The notes under the pieces: model-generated
What the model was told of the DNA's origin: nothing
Seen by the model: the letters and a program-made list of their open reading frames with translations, nothing else
Databases searched by the model: none
From: Actinomycetota bacterium
GTDB lineage: Bacteria > Actinomycetota > Thermoleophilia > Miltoncostaeales > Miltoncostaeaceae
Direction of reading: 5' to 3'
Length of the DNA: 6,377 nucleotides
Assembly: GCA_005788075.1 (NCBI GenBank)
Contig: SXZC01000041.1
Span: 1 to 6,377 of the forward strand
Shown here: positions 1-6,229 of the stretch, in pieces
Layout: every line of letters begins with the position of its first letter
Position numbering within the stretch: the first letter of the stretch is position 1
Made by a program: the position numbers and the translations under genes

Positions 1-21
1 AAGGTCCCGGCGCGGCGGTGA
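1..21 (+). CDS. Possible 3' end of an upstream gene (partial)
   Basis: A frame open from the left edge encodes only KVPARR and stops at TGA (19-21). The stop overlaps the GTG start of the histidine kinase in a GTGA arrangement, a common form of translational coupling. Upstream partners of histidine kinases are often response regulators, so this may be the end of one. Six residues cannot show that, and a chance open frame is possible. Confidence 0.35.
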   Translation, partial: KVPARR

Positions 22-1532
22 ACGCGCCGCCGGCACGCCGGCGGCCCTGGGCGACCCTCTGGGGGCGCATCGCGCTCGGAGCCATCGGGGGGCTCCTCGT
101 CGCGGCCGTGCTCTTCGTGGGCGTGGGCGTCTCGCTCATCCAGGGGCAGGCCACCACGCAGGCCAAGGATGAGCTGAACCGCCAGGCCCAGGCCGTCGCC
201 GGCATCGTGTCCGAGCGCGCGGCCGCGGCCCTCGAGACCGGCCAGCAGTTCAGCACGCGCGAGCCCATCGGGAACCTCGAGGAGCTCGCCGGGCCCGGCA
301 CCAAGCTCTACTACGTGGGCCTGGCCCTCTCCCCCGGCGCCGCCGATCCGTTCGGCGGACTGCCCGAGACCGTGGCGCGCGACCTCGATCCCGAGGTCAT
401 CGTGCGCGATGGCTCGCAGATCTTCGGGTTCACGCCCACCGGCGCGCGCACGCCCACCTTCGGCGCCGCCGCCCCCGTGCTGGTGAACGGCCGCTACCTC
501 GGGGCCATCGTGCTGACGCGCCCGCAGGCAGAGGTCACCGCCGCGTGGGGCAGCGTGATCATCCCGGTGCTCCTGGCCGTGCTCGCCGGTCTCGTGGTGG
601 CCGTGGGACTGGTGCTCTGGATCACCCGCCGCGCCACGCGTCCCCTGCGCGACCTCGAGCAGGCCGCGCGCAGGGTGGCCGAGGGCGACCTGCAGACCAC
701 GGTGGCCGAGGGAGGCGCGGAGGAGCTCGACGCGGTGGCCCGCTCGTTCAACGCCATGGTGCAACAGCTGGCCCGCCGCGACCGCATGGCCCGCGAGTTC
801 CTCATGCGCGTGACGCACGACCTGCGCACCCCGCTCACCGCCATCCGCGGCCACGCGCTCGCCCTGTCGGACGGCGTGGTGCCGGAGGACGCCGTGCCGC
901 GCTCGCTCGGGGCCATCGCGTCGGAGGCCAATCGCCTCGAGGTGCTGGTAACCGACCTGCTCGACCTCGCCCGCATGGATGCCGACCGCTTCCGCGTGCA
1001 CCTGTCGCCCACGTCGGCAGCCGACCCCGTGCGCGCCGCCGCCGATGCGTTCTCGTCGGCCGCCGATGCCGCCCGCGTCACCCTCGTCACCGAGATCGAC
1101 GTGCTCCCCGAGATCACCACCGACGCCGATCGCGTGCAGCAGGCGATCGGGAACCTCATCGACAACGCGATCCGGTGGACCCCCGAGGGCGGCACGGTGA
1201 CCGTGTCCGCCACGGGGCGAGCCGACGGCGGCGTGGCCGTGAGCGTGTCGGATACCGGGCCGGGCATCGTGCCCGAGCGCCGCGAGGCGGTGTTCGAGCC
1301 GTTCACGTCGGAGGAGACCCCGGAGGGCAAGGTGGGCTCGGGCCTGGGGCTCGCCATCGCGCGCTCGCTCGCCCGTGCGCTCGGCGGCGACGTGACGGCC
1401 GAGGAGGCCTCCGGCGGCGGGGCGCGCTTCGTGCTCGTGCTCCCGGCCGAGGCGCCCGAGGGAGGCGACAGGGAGCCCCCGCCCGTGGTGGACGGGGGCT
1501 CCCATGAGGCCTCTCCGGTGAGGATGGGCTAG
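18..1532 (+). CDS. Two-component sensor histidine kinase (membrane, HAMP-HisKA-HATPase)
   Basis: This 504-aa inner-membrane kinase should autophosphorylate on His and pass the phosphate to a response regulator not seen here. In order it shows: a basic N-terminus; TM1 (about 17-42); an extracytoplasmic region of about 135 residues that I cannot assign, though its end (PVLVNGRYLGAIVL, 153-166) looks like the last strands of a Cache/PAS-like fold; TM2 (about 178-202); HAMP (about 203-254); and HisKA with phosphoacceptor H267 in VTHDLRTPLT. The ATPase domain has the N box (N379, N383 in GNLIDNA), G1 (DTGPGI, 412-417), F box (FEPF, 426-429) and G2 (GSGLGLAI, 440-447). All catalytic motifs are intact. 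The GTG start precedes TM1 by a normal distance and overlaps the previous frame's stop. A Pro/Gly-rich tail after about residue 478 is encoded across an inverted repeat. The signal sensed is unknown, and the gene is convergent with the nitrogen genes, so no functional link to them is implied. Confidence 0.95.
   Translation: MNAPPARRRPWATLWGRIALGAIGGLLVAAVLFVGVGVSLIQGQATTQAKDELNRQAQAVAGIVSERAAAALETGQQFSTREPIGNLEELAGPGTKLYYVGLALSPGAADPFGGLPETVARDLDPEVIVRDGSQIFGFTPTGARTPTFGAAAPVLVNGRYLGAIVLTRPQAEVTAAWGSVIIPVLLAVLAGLVVAVGLVLWITRRATRPLRDLEQAARRVAEGDLQTTVAEGGAEELDAVARSFNAMVQQLARRDRMAREFLMRVTHDLRTPLTAIRGHALALSDGVVPEDAVPRSLGAIASEANRLEVLVTDLLDLARMDADRFRVHLSPTSAADPVRAAADAFSSAADAARVTLVTEIDVLPEITTDADRVQQAIGNLIDNAIRWTPEGGTVTVSATGRADGGVAVSVSDTGPGIVPERREAVFEPFTSEETPEGKVGSGLGLAIARSLARALGGDVTAEEASGGGARFVLVLPAEAPEGGDREPPPVVDGGSHEASPVRMG
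1471..1503. terminator. Inverted repeat in the kinase 3' end; candidate bidirectional terminator
   Basis: Two perfect 11-nt arms (GGGAGCCCCCG at 1471-1481 and CGGGGGCTCCC at 1493-1503) flank an 11-nt loop. The hairpin would form in transcripts from either strand. It lies inside the last codons of the kinase gene and 25 nt beyond the P-II stop on the minus strand. No T-tract follows on either side, so it would have to act as a U-less terminator or an mRNA 3'-end stabiliser. The convergent position supports a termination role, but function is inferred. Confidence 0.5.
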
Positions 1533-1891
1533 GGCGCGTCCTCGGGATGCGGCGCGAGGACGACGTCCCCGCGCTCGCCGGTGCGAACCCGTACCGCGTC
1601 GTCCACCGGCATGATGAAGATCTTGCCGTCCCCGGGCTCGCCCGTGTGGGCCAGCTCGAGGATCACGTCGACGGCGCGATCCACATCGGAGTCGTCCACC
1701 ACCATCTCCAGCTTCAGCTTCGGTCGCATGAAGATGGTGGCCTTGGCACCGCGGTAGCTCTCGGTGTACCCGCCCTGGCGGCCGGAGCCCTTCACCTCGC
1801 TGATCGACATGGAGGGGAGCCCCATGCCGGCCAGCCGGTTCCGGATCTCGTCGAACGCCTCGTGGCGGATGAACGCCTCGATCTTCTTCAC
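1529..1891 (-). CDS. glnK: P-II family nitrogen regulatory protein (GlnB/GlnK type)
   Basis: This 120-aa cytosolic trimeric signal protein binds ATP/ADP and 2-oxoglutarate and controls Amt channels and other nitrogen targets. The family's landmarks keep standard numbering: T-loop G37-R38-Q39 to K58, with Q39 and K58 (2-oxoglutarate binding); TGEPGDGKIF (83-92) with G87, G89 and K90; and RVRTGE (101-106) with ATP-contacting R101 and R103. The canonical YRGAEY is YRGAKA, so Tyr51, the uridylylation/adenylylation site, is Ala. Position 49 is Ala, so there is no cyanobacterial-type phosphoserine. K40 is Gly and K85 is Glu. The tail is about 8 residues longer than the usual 112. The GTG start has a strong SD (AGGGGG) 7 nt upstream that overlaps the TAA of the amt gene, 12 nt away, so co-translation is likely. 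GlnK rather than GlnB is inferred from the amt neighbour. The stop shares CTAG with the convergent kinase. Confidence 0.95.
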   Translation of the reverse strand: MKKIEAFIRHEAFDEIRNRLAGMGLPSMSISEVKGSGRQGGYTESYRGAKATIFMRPKLKLEMVVDDSDVDRAVDVILELAHTGEPGDGKIFIMPVDDAVRVRTGERGDVVLAPHPEDAP

Positions 1892-1903
1892 GTTCGAACC
1901 CCC

Positions 1904-3361
1904 TTAGTCCGTGCTCGACGTTCGCACGCCGAGGTTCGCCAGGTCCATGCCGCGAGCCCCCTCGGGGAATGCTCCCGGCACCTCGATGAACTGCTCAGGG
2001 TACCCGTACATCCCGTGCTCGGCGATGTCCAGGCCGGCGAGCTCGTCCTGCTCGCTCACCCGCAGGCCGACCGTGTACTTGATGATCAGGAACACGATCA
2101 GCGACGCCAGGCCGGTGAACGCGACCGTCGCGGCGATCCCGTAGAACTGCACCCAGAGCTGCTCGGCGCTGCCACCCATCAGCAGGCCGGTGCTCACGCC
2201 CAGCTCGCCGATGCGTCCCTCGGTCGCGAAGAGGCCGATGGCCAGGGTGCCCCAGATGCCGGCGATGCCGTGCACCGGGATGGCGCCGATCGGGTCATCC
2301 ACCCGGATCTTGTCGACGAGCACCACGAGCGGCGGCACGATGATGCCGGCCACGAAGCCGATCACCACGGCGGCCCACGGGTCGACGAAGGCACACGGGG
2401 CCGTGATGGCCACGAGGCCTGCGATCGCGCCGTTGCCCATCTGCGACACGTCGAGCGTCTTGAACATGAAGATCGAGCCAATGGTGGCGCCGATCACGCC
2501 GGCCGCAGCCGCGAGGTTCGTGTTCACGGCGATGTCGGCGAAGTTGAGGCCGACCGCACCGAGGGTGGATCCTGCGTTGAAGCCCATCCAGCCCACCCAC
2601 AGGATGATCACGCCCAGGATGAAGAGCGGTATCGAGTGCCCGGGTATGGGCTGTGGCTTTCCGTCCTTGAACTTGCCGATGCGTGGCCCGAGGATCAACG
2701 TGCCCACGAGTGCCGCGGTGGCGCCCTGCAGGTGCACGATCGAGGAGCCGGCGAAGTCGAGGAAGCCGTCCTGGTAGAGCCAGCCGCCGCCCCAGGTCCA
2801 GTGGGCGACGATCGGGTAGATCAGCCCCGTGAATACCACCGCGAAGATGATGTACCCGATGAACTTCGTGCGGTCGAGCATCGTGCCGAAGACGATCGCC
2901 AGCGACACGGCGCAGAACACGACCTGGAAGAAGAAGAACGCCTCGACCGGGAGGTTGTAGGCCCCGATCGCGTTCATGAATGAGTTCAGGCCGAGCGAGT
3001 TGGTGTCGGCCGCGGCGTCGGTGGCGTTCAGGAACCAGCCCATCTGGCCCCAGAACCCATCACCGTCACCGAATGCGAGGGCGAATCCCGTCGCCCAGAA
3101 CATCAGGATGGCGATTGAAAGGTTGATGACGATCTTTCCCGCCACGGCGCCGGCGTTCTTCATGCGCGAGAGCCCGATCTCGAGCATCGCGAAGCCGGCC
3201 TGCATGAACAGCACGAGGATTGCCCCGAGCACCACCCAAATCGAGTTGACGGCGATATCGGTGGGCGTCGGTCCCTCGTCCTGTGCCATGGCCAGGCCGG
3301 GAACGGCAAGCAGCAGCACTCCCGCTGCCAGCGCTGTCGTCCGGAGTGACCTCAGGCGCAT
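1904..3361 (-). CDS. amtB: Ammonium transporter 1 (Amt/MEP/Rh family, with signal peptide)
   Basis: This 485-aa channel conducts ammonium into the cytoplasm as a membrane trimer. Residues 1-26 look like a signal peptide (basic start, Leu/Ala core, AMA before Q27), as in E. coli AmtB, followed by a normal 11-helix core. By alignment to E. coli AmtB the pore residues are present: Phe gate F149 (in FFFFQVVF) and F261 (FNAGS), S265, W190, D202 (DFAGSS), and the twin histidines H210 and H364 (VHGIAGIWG). The sequence MQAGFAMLEIGLSRMKNAG in the first helices is closer to the AMT1-like branch than to E. coli AmtB. The C-terminal tail GLRVSEQDELAGLDIAEHGMYGYPE carries the conserved region that P-II proteins contact. 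The ATG start has AAGGAG (3370-3375 on the complement) 8 nt upstream. It forms a two-gene unit with the P-II gene. It is a paralogue of the transporter at 4186-5502. Confidence 0.97.
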   Translation of the reverse strand: MRLRSLRTTALAAGVLLLAVPGLAMAQDEGPTPTDIAVNSIWVVLGAILVLFMQAGFAMLEIGLSRMKNAGAVAGKIVINLSIAILMFWATGFALAFGDGDGFWGQMGWFLNATDAAADTNSLGLNSFMNAIGAYNLPVEAFFFFQVVFCAVSLAIVFGTMLDRTKFIGYIIFAVVFTGLIYPIVAHWTWGGGWLYQDGFLDFAGSSIVHLQGATAALVGTLILGPRIGKFKDGKPQPIPGHSIPLFILGVIILWVGWMGFNAGSTLGAVGLNFADIAVNTNLAAAAGVIGATIGSIFMFKTLDVSQMGNGAIAGLVAITAPCAFVDPWAAVVIGFVAGIIVPPLVVLVDKIRVDDPIGAIPVHGIAGIWGTLAIGLFATEGRIGELGVSTGLLMGGSAEQLWVQFYGIAATVAFTGLASLIVFLIIKYTVGLRVSEQDELAGLDIAEHGMYGYPEQFIEVPGAFPEGARGMDLANLGVRTSSTD

Positions 3362-3512
3362 GTGCGCAACTCCTTCGTAGGGATGATGGCGGGGGCCGGT
3401 CGGCTCCCCATTGCAGCGCCGAGGCTATGGATGGGCTCGCGGCGGCTCCTTGTGCACCGGGAGCAAGTGGCGCCTCGGGCCTTCGCCGCGGGTACAACCC
3501 GGTCGGCGCCGG
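3362..3512 (-). promoter_or_regulatory. Intergenic leader of the amt1-P-II unit
   Basis: This 151-nt gap separates the phosphatase stop from the amt1 start. It holds the amt1 SD and a candidate terminator hairpin of the preceding unit (3484-3508). It is the natural place for an amt1-P-II promoter. The only -10-like match on the minus strand is TAGCCT (complement of 3422-3427), without a convincing -35 partner. I found no clear GlnR or sigma-54 site. A GGGG/CCCC pairing at 3391-3409 could form a weak leader hairpin. The promoter is inferred from position only. Confidence 0.35.
3484..3508 (-). terminator. Candidate terminator after the HAD phosphatase
   Basis: An inverted repeat begins 4 nt beyond the phosphatase stop. 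The outer arms are CGCCG (3484-3488) and CGGCG (3504-3508). The inner arms are CGGGT (3489-3493) and ACCCG (3497-3501), with a 3-nt loop and a 2-nt bulge (3502-3503). This gives 10 G/C-rich base pairs. No U-tract follows on the minus strand. It could end the amt2-phosphatase transcript or merely attenuate read-through into amt1. Confidence 0.45.
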
Positions 3513-4181
3513 TCAGCCGCCGATCAGGGCGAGCACGCCCGTGAGGTCGTCGGCCACGCCGTCGGCCCCGGAGAGCTCCTGCGCGCCGAACGCCCCGGTG
3601 GTGACCGCCACCACGCGCACCCCTGCCTCGCGCGCGGCGGCGATGTCGCGCGGCGTGTCCCCCACGATCACCACGTCACCGCGCGCATGGCCGCGCGCCG
3701 CACGGGAGATCGCGACGCCCACCAGGTCGGAGCGCCGCTCGGCGTCCGACCCGAACCCGCCGCCGGGGCCGAAGCGATCGCCGAGGCCGGCAGCGGCCAC
3801 CTTCGCCCGGCCGATCGGCTCGAGGTTGCCCGTGAGGAGCGCGATCTCCGCACCGTCTGCCACGAGCGCGGCGGTGACGGCCCGCGCATCGGTTGCCGCC
3901 AACGGGGCCGGGTGGTCACCGGCCACCCGCTCGTGCACCTGCCCGGCGATGATCATCCACTGGGCTATGCCCGCGTCGATCTCCGGGTCCGCCACTCCGT
4001 GCCCTCTCAGCACGAGGCGCGCGATCTCGCGGTCGGTGCGTCCGGCGGGGTCGATGTCCCAGATGTCGTCGGGCGCCACGGGCACCGACCACACGCGGGA
4101 CATGGCGTCGACCATGGCCCGCGTGTGGCCTTCGGGGCGCCCGTGCAGGAGGGTCCCATCGATGTCGAACAGCACCAGCAC
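3513..4181 (-). CDS. HAD-superfamily hydrolase, phosphoglycolate phosphatase-like
   Basis: This 222-aa soluble enzyme probably hydrolyses a small phosphomonoester with Mg2+. HAD motif I is DIDGT (D6 nucleophile, D8 acid/base), motif II is LLTGN (T117), motif III is probably K127, and motif IV is GDTPRD (174-179, acidic D175 and D179). About 100 residues lie between motifs I and II, fitting a helical C1 cap as in phosphoglycolate phosphatase and beta-phosphoglucomutase relatives. The substrate cannot be read from sequence. The gene starts 4 nt after the amt2 stop, so the two are probably coupled. The start is uncertain: GTG at 4179-4181 gives the usual MLVLFDIDGT but lies 1 nt from the GAGGG SD. 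GTG at 4173-4175, two codons later, has an ideal 7-nt spacing. I know of no established role for a HAD phosphatase in ammonium uptake. Confidence 0.9.
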   Translation of the reverse strand: MLVLFDIDGTLLHGRPEGHTRAMVDAMSRVWSVPVAPDDIWDIDPAGRTDREIARLVLRGHGVADPEIDAGIAQWMIIAGQVHERVAGDHPAPLAATDARAVTAALVADGAEIALLTGNLEPIGRAKVAAAGLGDRFGPGGGFGSDAERRSDLVGVAISRAARGHARGDVVIVGDTPRDIAAAREAGVRVVAVTTGAFGAQELSGADGVADDLTGVLALIGG

Positions 4182-4182
4182 G

Positions 4183-4187
4183 CCCTC
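4183..4187 (-). promoter_or_regulatory. Ribosome binding site of the HAD gene, overlapping the amt2 stop
   Basis: On the minus strand the amt2 stop reads TGAGGGC, so the SD GAGGG shares bases with the stop codon. A ribosome terminating on amt2 sits on the SD of the next gene, which suggests coupled translation. The spacing favours the GTG at 4173-4175 over the GTG at 4179-4181. Confidence 0.5.
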
Positions 4188-5502
4188 AGTGTGACGTGAT
4201 CGGCGCCCCCACGCTCGAGATCGGCTCCTCGGGCTCCGCGCCCACCACCTCGATGAACCGCTCCGGGTAGCCGAACATTCCGTGCTCGGAGATGTCGAGC
4301 CCGGCCATCTCGTCGGCCTCCGATGCCCGAAGGCCCACGGTCACCGCGATCAGCTTGAAGGCCACCCAGGCCGTCACGAAGGCGAATCCCGCGATGGCCA
4401 CGAGGCCCACGAACTGCCAGCCCAGCTGCGTGAAGCCGCCGCCGTAGACCAGGCCGGGTCGGCCGCCGAGCCGCGAGGCCGCCTCGGACGTGGTGAAGAT
4501 GCCCGCGGCGAGCACCCCGACGATGCCGCCCATGCCGTGCCCGGCGAATACCCCGATGGGGTCGTCGATTCCGCGTCGGTCGATGAAGATCACCATCGGC
4601 ACCATCACCGCGCCGGCGACGACGCCGATGATCACCCCGGCCCACGGCTCCACGAAGGCGCACGGGCCGGCGATGGCGCCGAGGCCCGCGATGGCGCCGT
4701 TGCCCATCATGCCGATGTCGAAGCTGCCGAGCAGTACGCGCGCCATCACCACCGCCGCCAGCACGCCGAAGGCGCCGGCGAGGCAGGTGACCACGATCAC
4801 CTGGCCGATCGGCTTGCCCTCGGCGCCGAGGAACGACCCGGCGTTGAAGCCCATCCAGCCCACCCAGAGCAGCAGCACCCCGAGGATCGCCAGCGGCATC
4901 GAGTGCCCCGGGATGGGCTGCGGCTTCCCGTCGCGGTACTTGCCGATGCGGGCGCCCACGACGATGGCGCCCGCGAGGCCCGCGAACGCGCCGGTCACGT
5001 GCACCACCCCCGAGCCGGCGAAGTCCTGGAAGCCGTTCTCGTAGAGCCAGCCGCCGCCCCACACCCAGTGCGCAACGAGCGGGTAGATGATGCCCACGAA
5101 CAGGATCGCGAAGGGCAGGTAGGTGACGAACCGCGCGCGGTCGAGCATGGTGCCCCACACGATCGCGAGCGCCACGGCCGCGAACATCGACTGGAAGAAG
5201 AACTTCGTGGCCTCGTCGATGCCCGAGTACGAGAGCGACTCGACCCCGCCGGCGTTGCCGATCTCGATGAACCAGCCGGTCGAGCCGAAGAGACCGTTGC
5301 CATCGCCGAAGGCGATGGCGAAGCCGACCGCCCAGAACACCACGAGGGCGAGCGCGAAGTTCACGAGGATCTTCGCGGCCACGGCGCCCGAGTGCTTCAT
5401 GCGCGAGAGGCCCATCTCGAGGCAGGCAAACCCGGCCTGCATGAGCAGCACCAGGCATCCGGCCACCACCACCCATACGGTGTCAATGGCGACGCTATTC
5501 AC
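4186..5502 (-). CDS. amtB: Ammonium transporter 2 (Amt/MEP/Rh family, no signal peptide)
   Basis: This second ammonium channel (438 aa) lacks a cleavable signal and begins directly with the first membrane helix (VWVVVAGCLVLLMQAGFA). Pore residues are intact and partly share E. coli numbering: F107 (FFFQSMF) and F219 (FNAGS) gate, W148, D160, S223, and the twin histidines H168 (FAGSGVVH) and H322 (GHGMGGIVG). The tail GLRASEADEMAGLDISEHGMFGYPE keeps the P-II-contacting region, nearly the same as in transporter 1. The two paralogues share many long blocks, for example DGKPQPIPGHS and VGWMGFNAGS. They differ most at both ends and in the loop after the second helix pair. The GTG start has GGAGG (on the complement of 5508-5512) 5 nt upstream. 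The gene leads a unit with the HAD phosphatase. Distinct affinity or induction from transporter 1 is plausible but inferred. Confidence 0.97.
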   Translation of the reverse strand: MNSVAIDTVWVVVAGCLVLLMQAGFACLEMGLSRMKHSGAVAAKILVNFALALVVFWAVGFAIAFGDGNGLFGSTGWFIEIGNAGGVESLSYSGIDEATKFFFQSMFAAVALAIVWGTMLDRARFVTYLPFAILFVGIIYPLVAHWVWGGGWLYENGFQDFAGSGVVHVTGAFAGLAGAIVVGARIGKYRDGKPQPIPGHSMPLAILGVLLLWVGWMGFNAGSFLGAEGKPIGQVIVVTCLAGAFGVLAAVVMARVLLGSFDIGMMGNGAIAGLGAIAGPCAFVEPWAGVIIGVVAGAVMVPMVIFIDRRGIDDPIGVFAGHGMGGIVGVLAAGIFTTSEAASRLGGRPGLVYGGGFTQLGWQFVGLVAIAGFAFVTAWVAFKLIAVTVGLRASEADEMAGLDISEHGMFGYPERFIEVVGAEPEEPISSVGAPITSH

Positions 5503-5505
5503 TTC

Positions 5506-5550
5506 GACCTCCGGGAAAGGGGATTCAGGTCACCCCGTCTCGGGGCACCT
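5506..5550 (-). promoter_or_regulatory. Amt2 leader with two mutually exclusive hairpins
   Basis: On the minus strand, hairpin A pairs AGGT (5547-5550) and CCCCG (5541-5545) with CGGGG (5533-5537) and ACCT (5527-5530) around a 3-nt loop. A competing helix pairs GACCT (5527-5531) with AGGTC (5506-5510), which overlaps the Shine-Dalgarno sequence. Both use the same ACCT, so forming hairpin A would free the SD. A 4-bp GGGG/CCCC alternative also competes. This is visible base pairing only, and in such GC-rich DNA it could be chance. It matches no riboswitch class I recognise. Confidence 0.3.
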
Positions 5551-5607
5551 GCACGCTCTCAACCGGAGCACCACCACGCGCATGGCCCCGCGCACAAGGG
5601 GTGCCGG

Positions 5608-5631
5608 GGTCGGCTGGCCACAGGGCCGACC
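5608..5631 (-). terminator. Candidate terminator after the MarR-type gene
   Basis: Arms GGTCGGC (5608-5614) and GCCGACC (5625-5631) form a perfect 7-bp stem with a 10-nt loop, 18 nt beyond the MarR stop on the minus strand. A small GGCC-TAC-GGCC repeat (5634-5644) lies between. There is no U-tract. The rest of this 147-nt gap (5503-5649) must hold any separate amt2 promoter, but I could not pick one out. Confidence 0.4.
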
Positions 5632-5649
5632 GGGCCTACGGCCTTGCCG

Positions 5650-6222
5650 CTACCGCTTGCGTGAGGCCTTGCTGTTCGCCTTGGCAAGGGCCTCGTCCAC
5701 CGAGGCAGCGCCGAGCGCGTCGAGCAGGCGCTGCACATCCGCGGGCGACGCCGCATCGCCCGACAGCACGGCGGCGGCGCCCATCAGCCGACCGGGGTCG
5801 AGCCCCGAGTCGAGGCCCTGCAACCCGTTGCGGGTGATGCGCCGGTATGCCGCCAGCGCGCGCTTGTGGGCCTCGACACCCGCCTTGGTGAGGCGCAGCA
5901 CCACGCCGCGCCCATCCTCGGGATGTGACGAGCGCGAGATGTAGCGGCGCTTCTGCAGCCCGGCCAACTGGTAGGTGAGCCGGTTTGACGGTATGCGCAG
6001 CGCGCGTGCCAGCGTGTTCGTGCGGATGCCGTCCTTCCCGGCGCGGTGGATGCGATCAAGCGCCAGCAGGTCGGAGAGCCGCAGGCCCGTGTCGGCCTCG
6101 AGCTCTGCCGACACCGCGCGCTCCGCCGACTCCCAGGCGTCGCCGATGCGCGGAATCGCCAGCATCTCGGTGTCATCCGCGAAGAGGCCCGTGAGAGGGG
6201 CATCTGGCGCCAGGTCCTTCAT
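5650..6222 (-). CDS. MarR-family winged helix-turn-helix transcriptional regulator
   Basis: This 190-aa protein is probably a dimeric DNA-binding repressor that responds to a small ligand. The core (about 45-130) has the MarR order: helix LSDLLALDRIHRAG, an HTH with a likely recognition helix at 79-92 (SNRLTYQLAGLQKR), then a wing with the family signature DGRGVVLRLTKAG (103-115; D103, R105). The N-terminal helix and C-terminal region would supply the dimer interface. It is longer than typical MarR proteins (about 140-170 aa), with a Ser/Lys/Arg-rich end (KANSKASRKR). The ATG start has only a modest SD (GGAAG about 10 nt upstream). It sits between tRNA-Ala and the amt2 unit on the same strand. 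Autoregulation through the repeats upstream is possible. Control of the ammonium genes is speculative. MarR ligands and targets cannot be read from sequence. Confidence 0.88.
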   Translation of the reverse strand: MKDLAPDAPLTGLFADDTEMLAIPRIGDAWESAERAVSAELEADTGLRLSDLLALDRIHRAGKDGIRTNTLARALRIPSNRLTYQLAGLQKRRYISRSSHPEDGRGVVLRLTKAGVEAHKRALAAYRRITRNGLQGLDSGLDPGRLMGAAAVLSGDAASPADVQRLLDALGAASVDEALAKANSKASRKR

Positions 6223-6229
6223 ATGTCAG

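Noticed and set aside
494..1507. Long frames on both strands overlapping the histidine kinase (494-1357 minus, 545-1507 plus)
   Set aside because: They are Ser/Arg/Ala-rich composition artefacts. The kinase frame carries every expected motif in order.
1547..2983. Long plus-strand open frame (478 codons) opposite the P-II and amt1 genes
   Set aside because: It is antisense to two unmistakable genes. Its translation is His/Asp/Arg/Glu-rich with no domain, as expected from the complement of GC-rich membrane-protein codons.
3480..3496. GlnR-box-like GTACC-N6-GAAGG on the minus strand upstream of amt1
   Set aside because: The spacing resembles the actinobacterial GTnAC-N6-GAAAC consensus, but at least three consensus positions are wrong. 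It also overlaps the candidate terminator next to the phosphatase stop.
4007..5476. Minus-strand 489-codon frame spanning amt2 and the start of the HAD gene
   Set aside because: It is an alternate frame of the real genes, Arg/Gly-rich and without family motifs. It gives no sign of a frameshifted or fused gene.
5518..5534. GTGAC half-site upstream of amt2 as a GlnR site
   Set aside because: Only the first half of the consensus matches. The second half is CCCCT instead of GAAAC.
4282..5664. Long plus-strand open frame (460 codons) opposite amt2
   Set aside because: It is the same kind of shadow: low-complexity His/Asp/Glu/Arg-rich translation, with full overlap of a conserved transporter.
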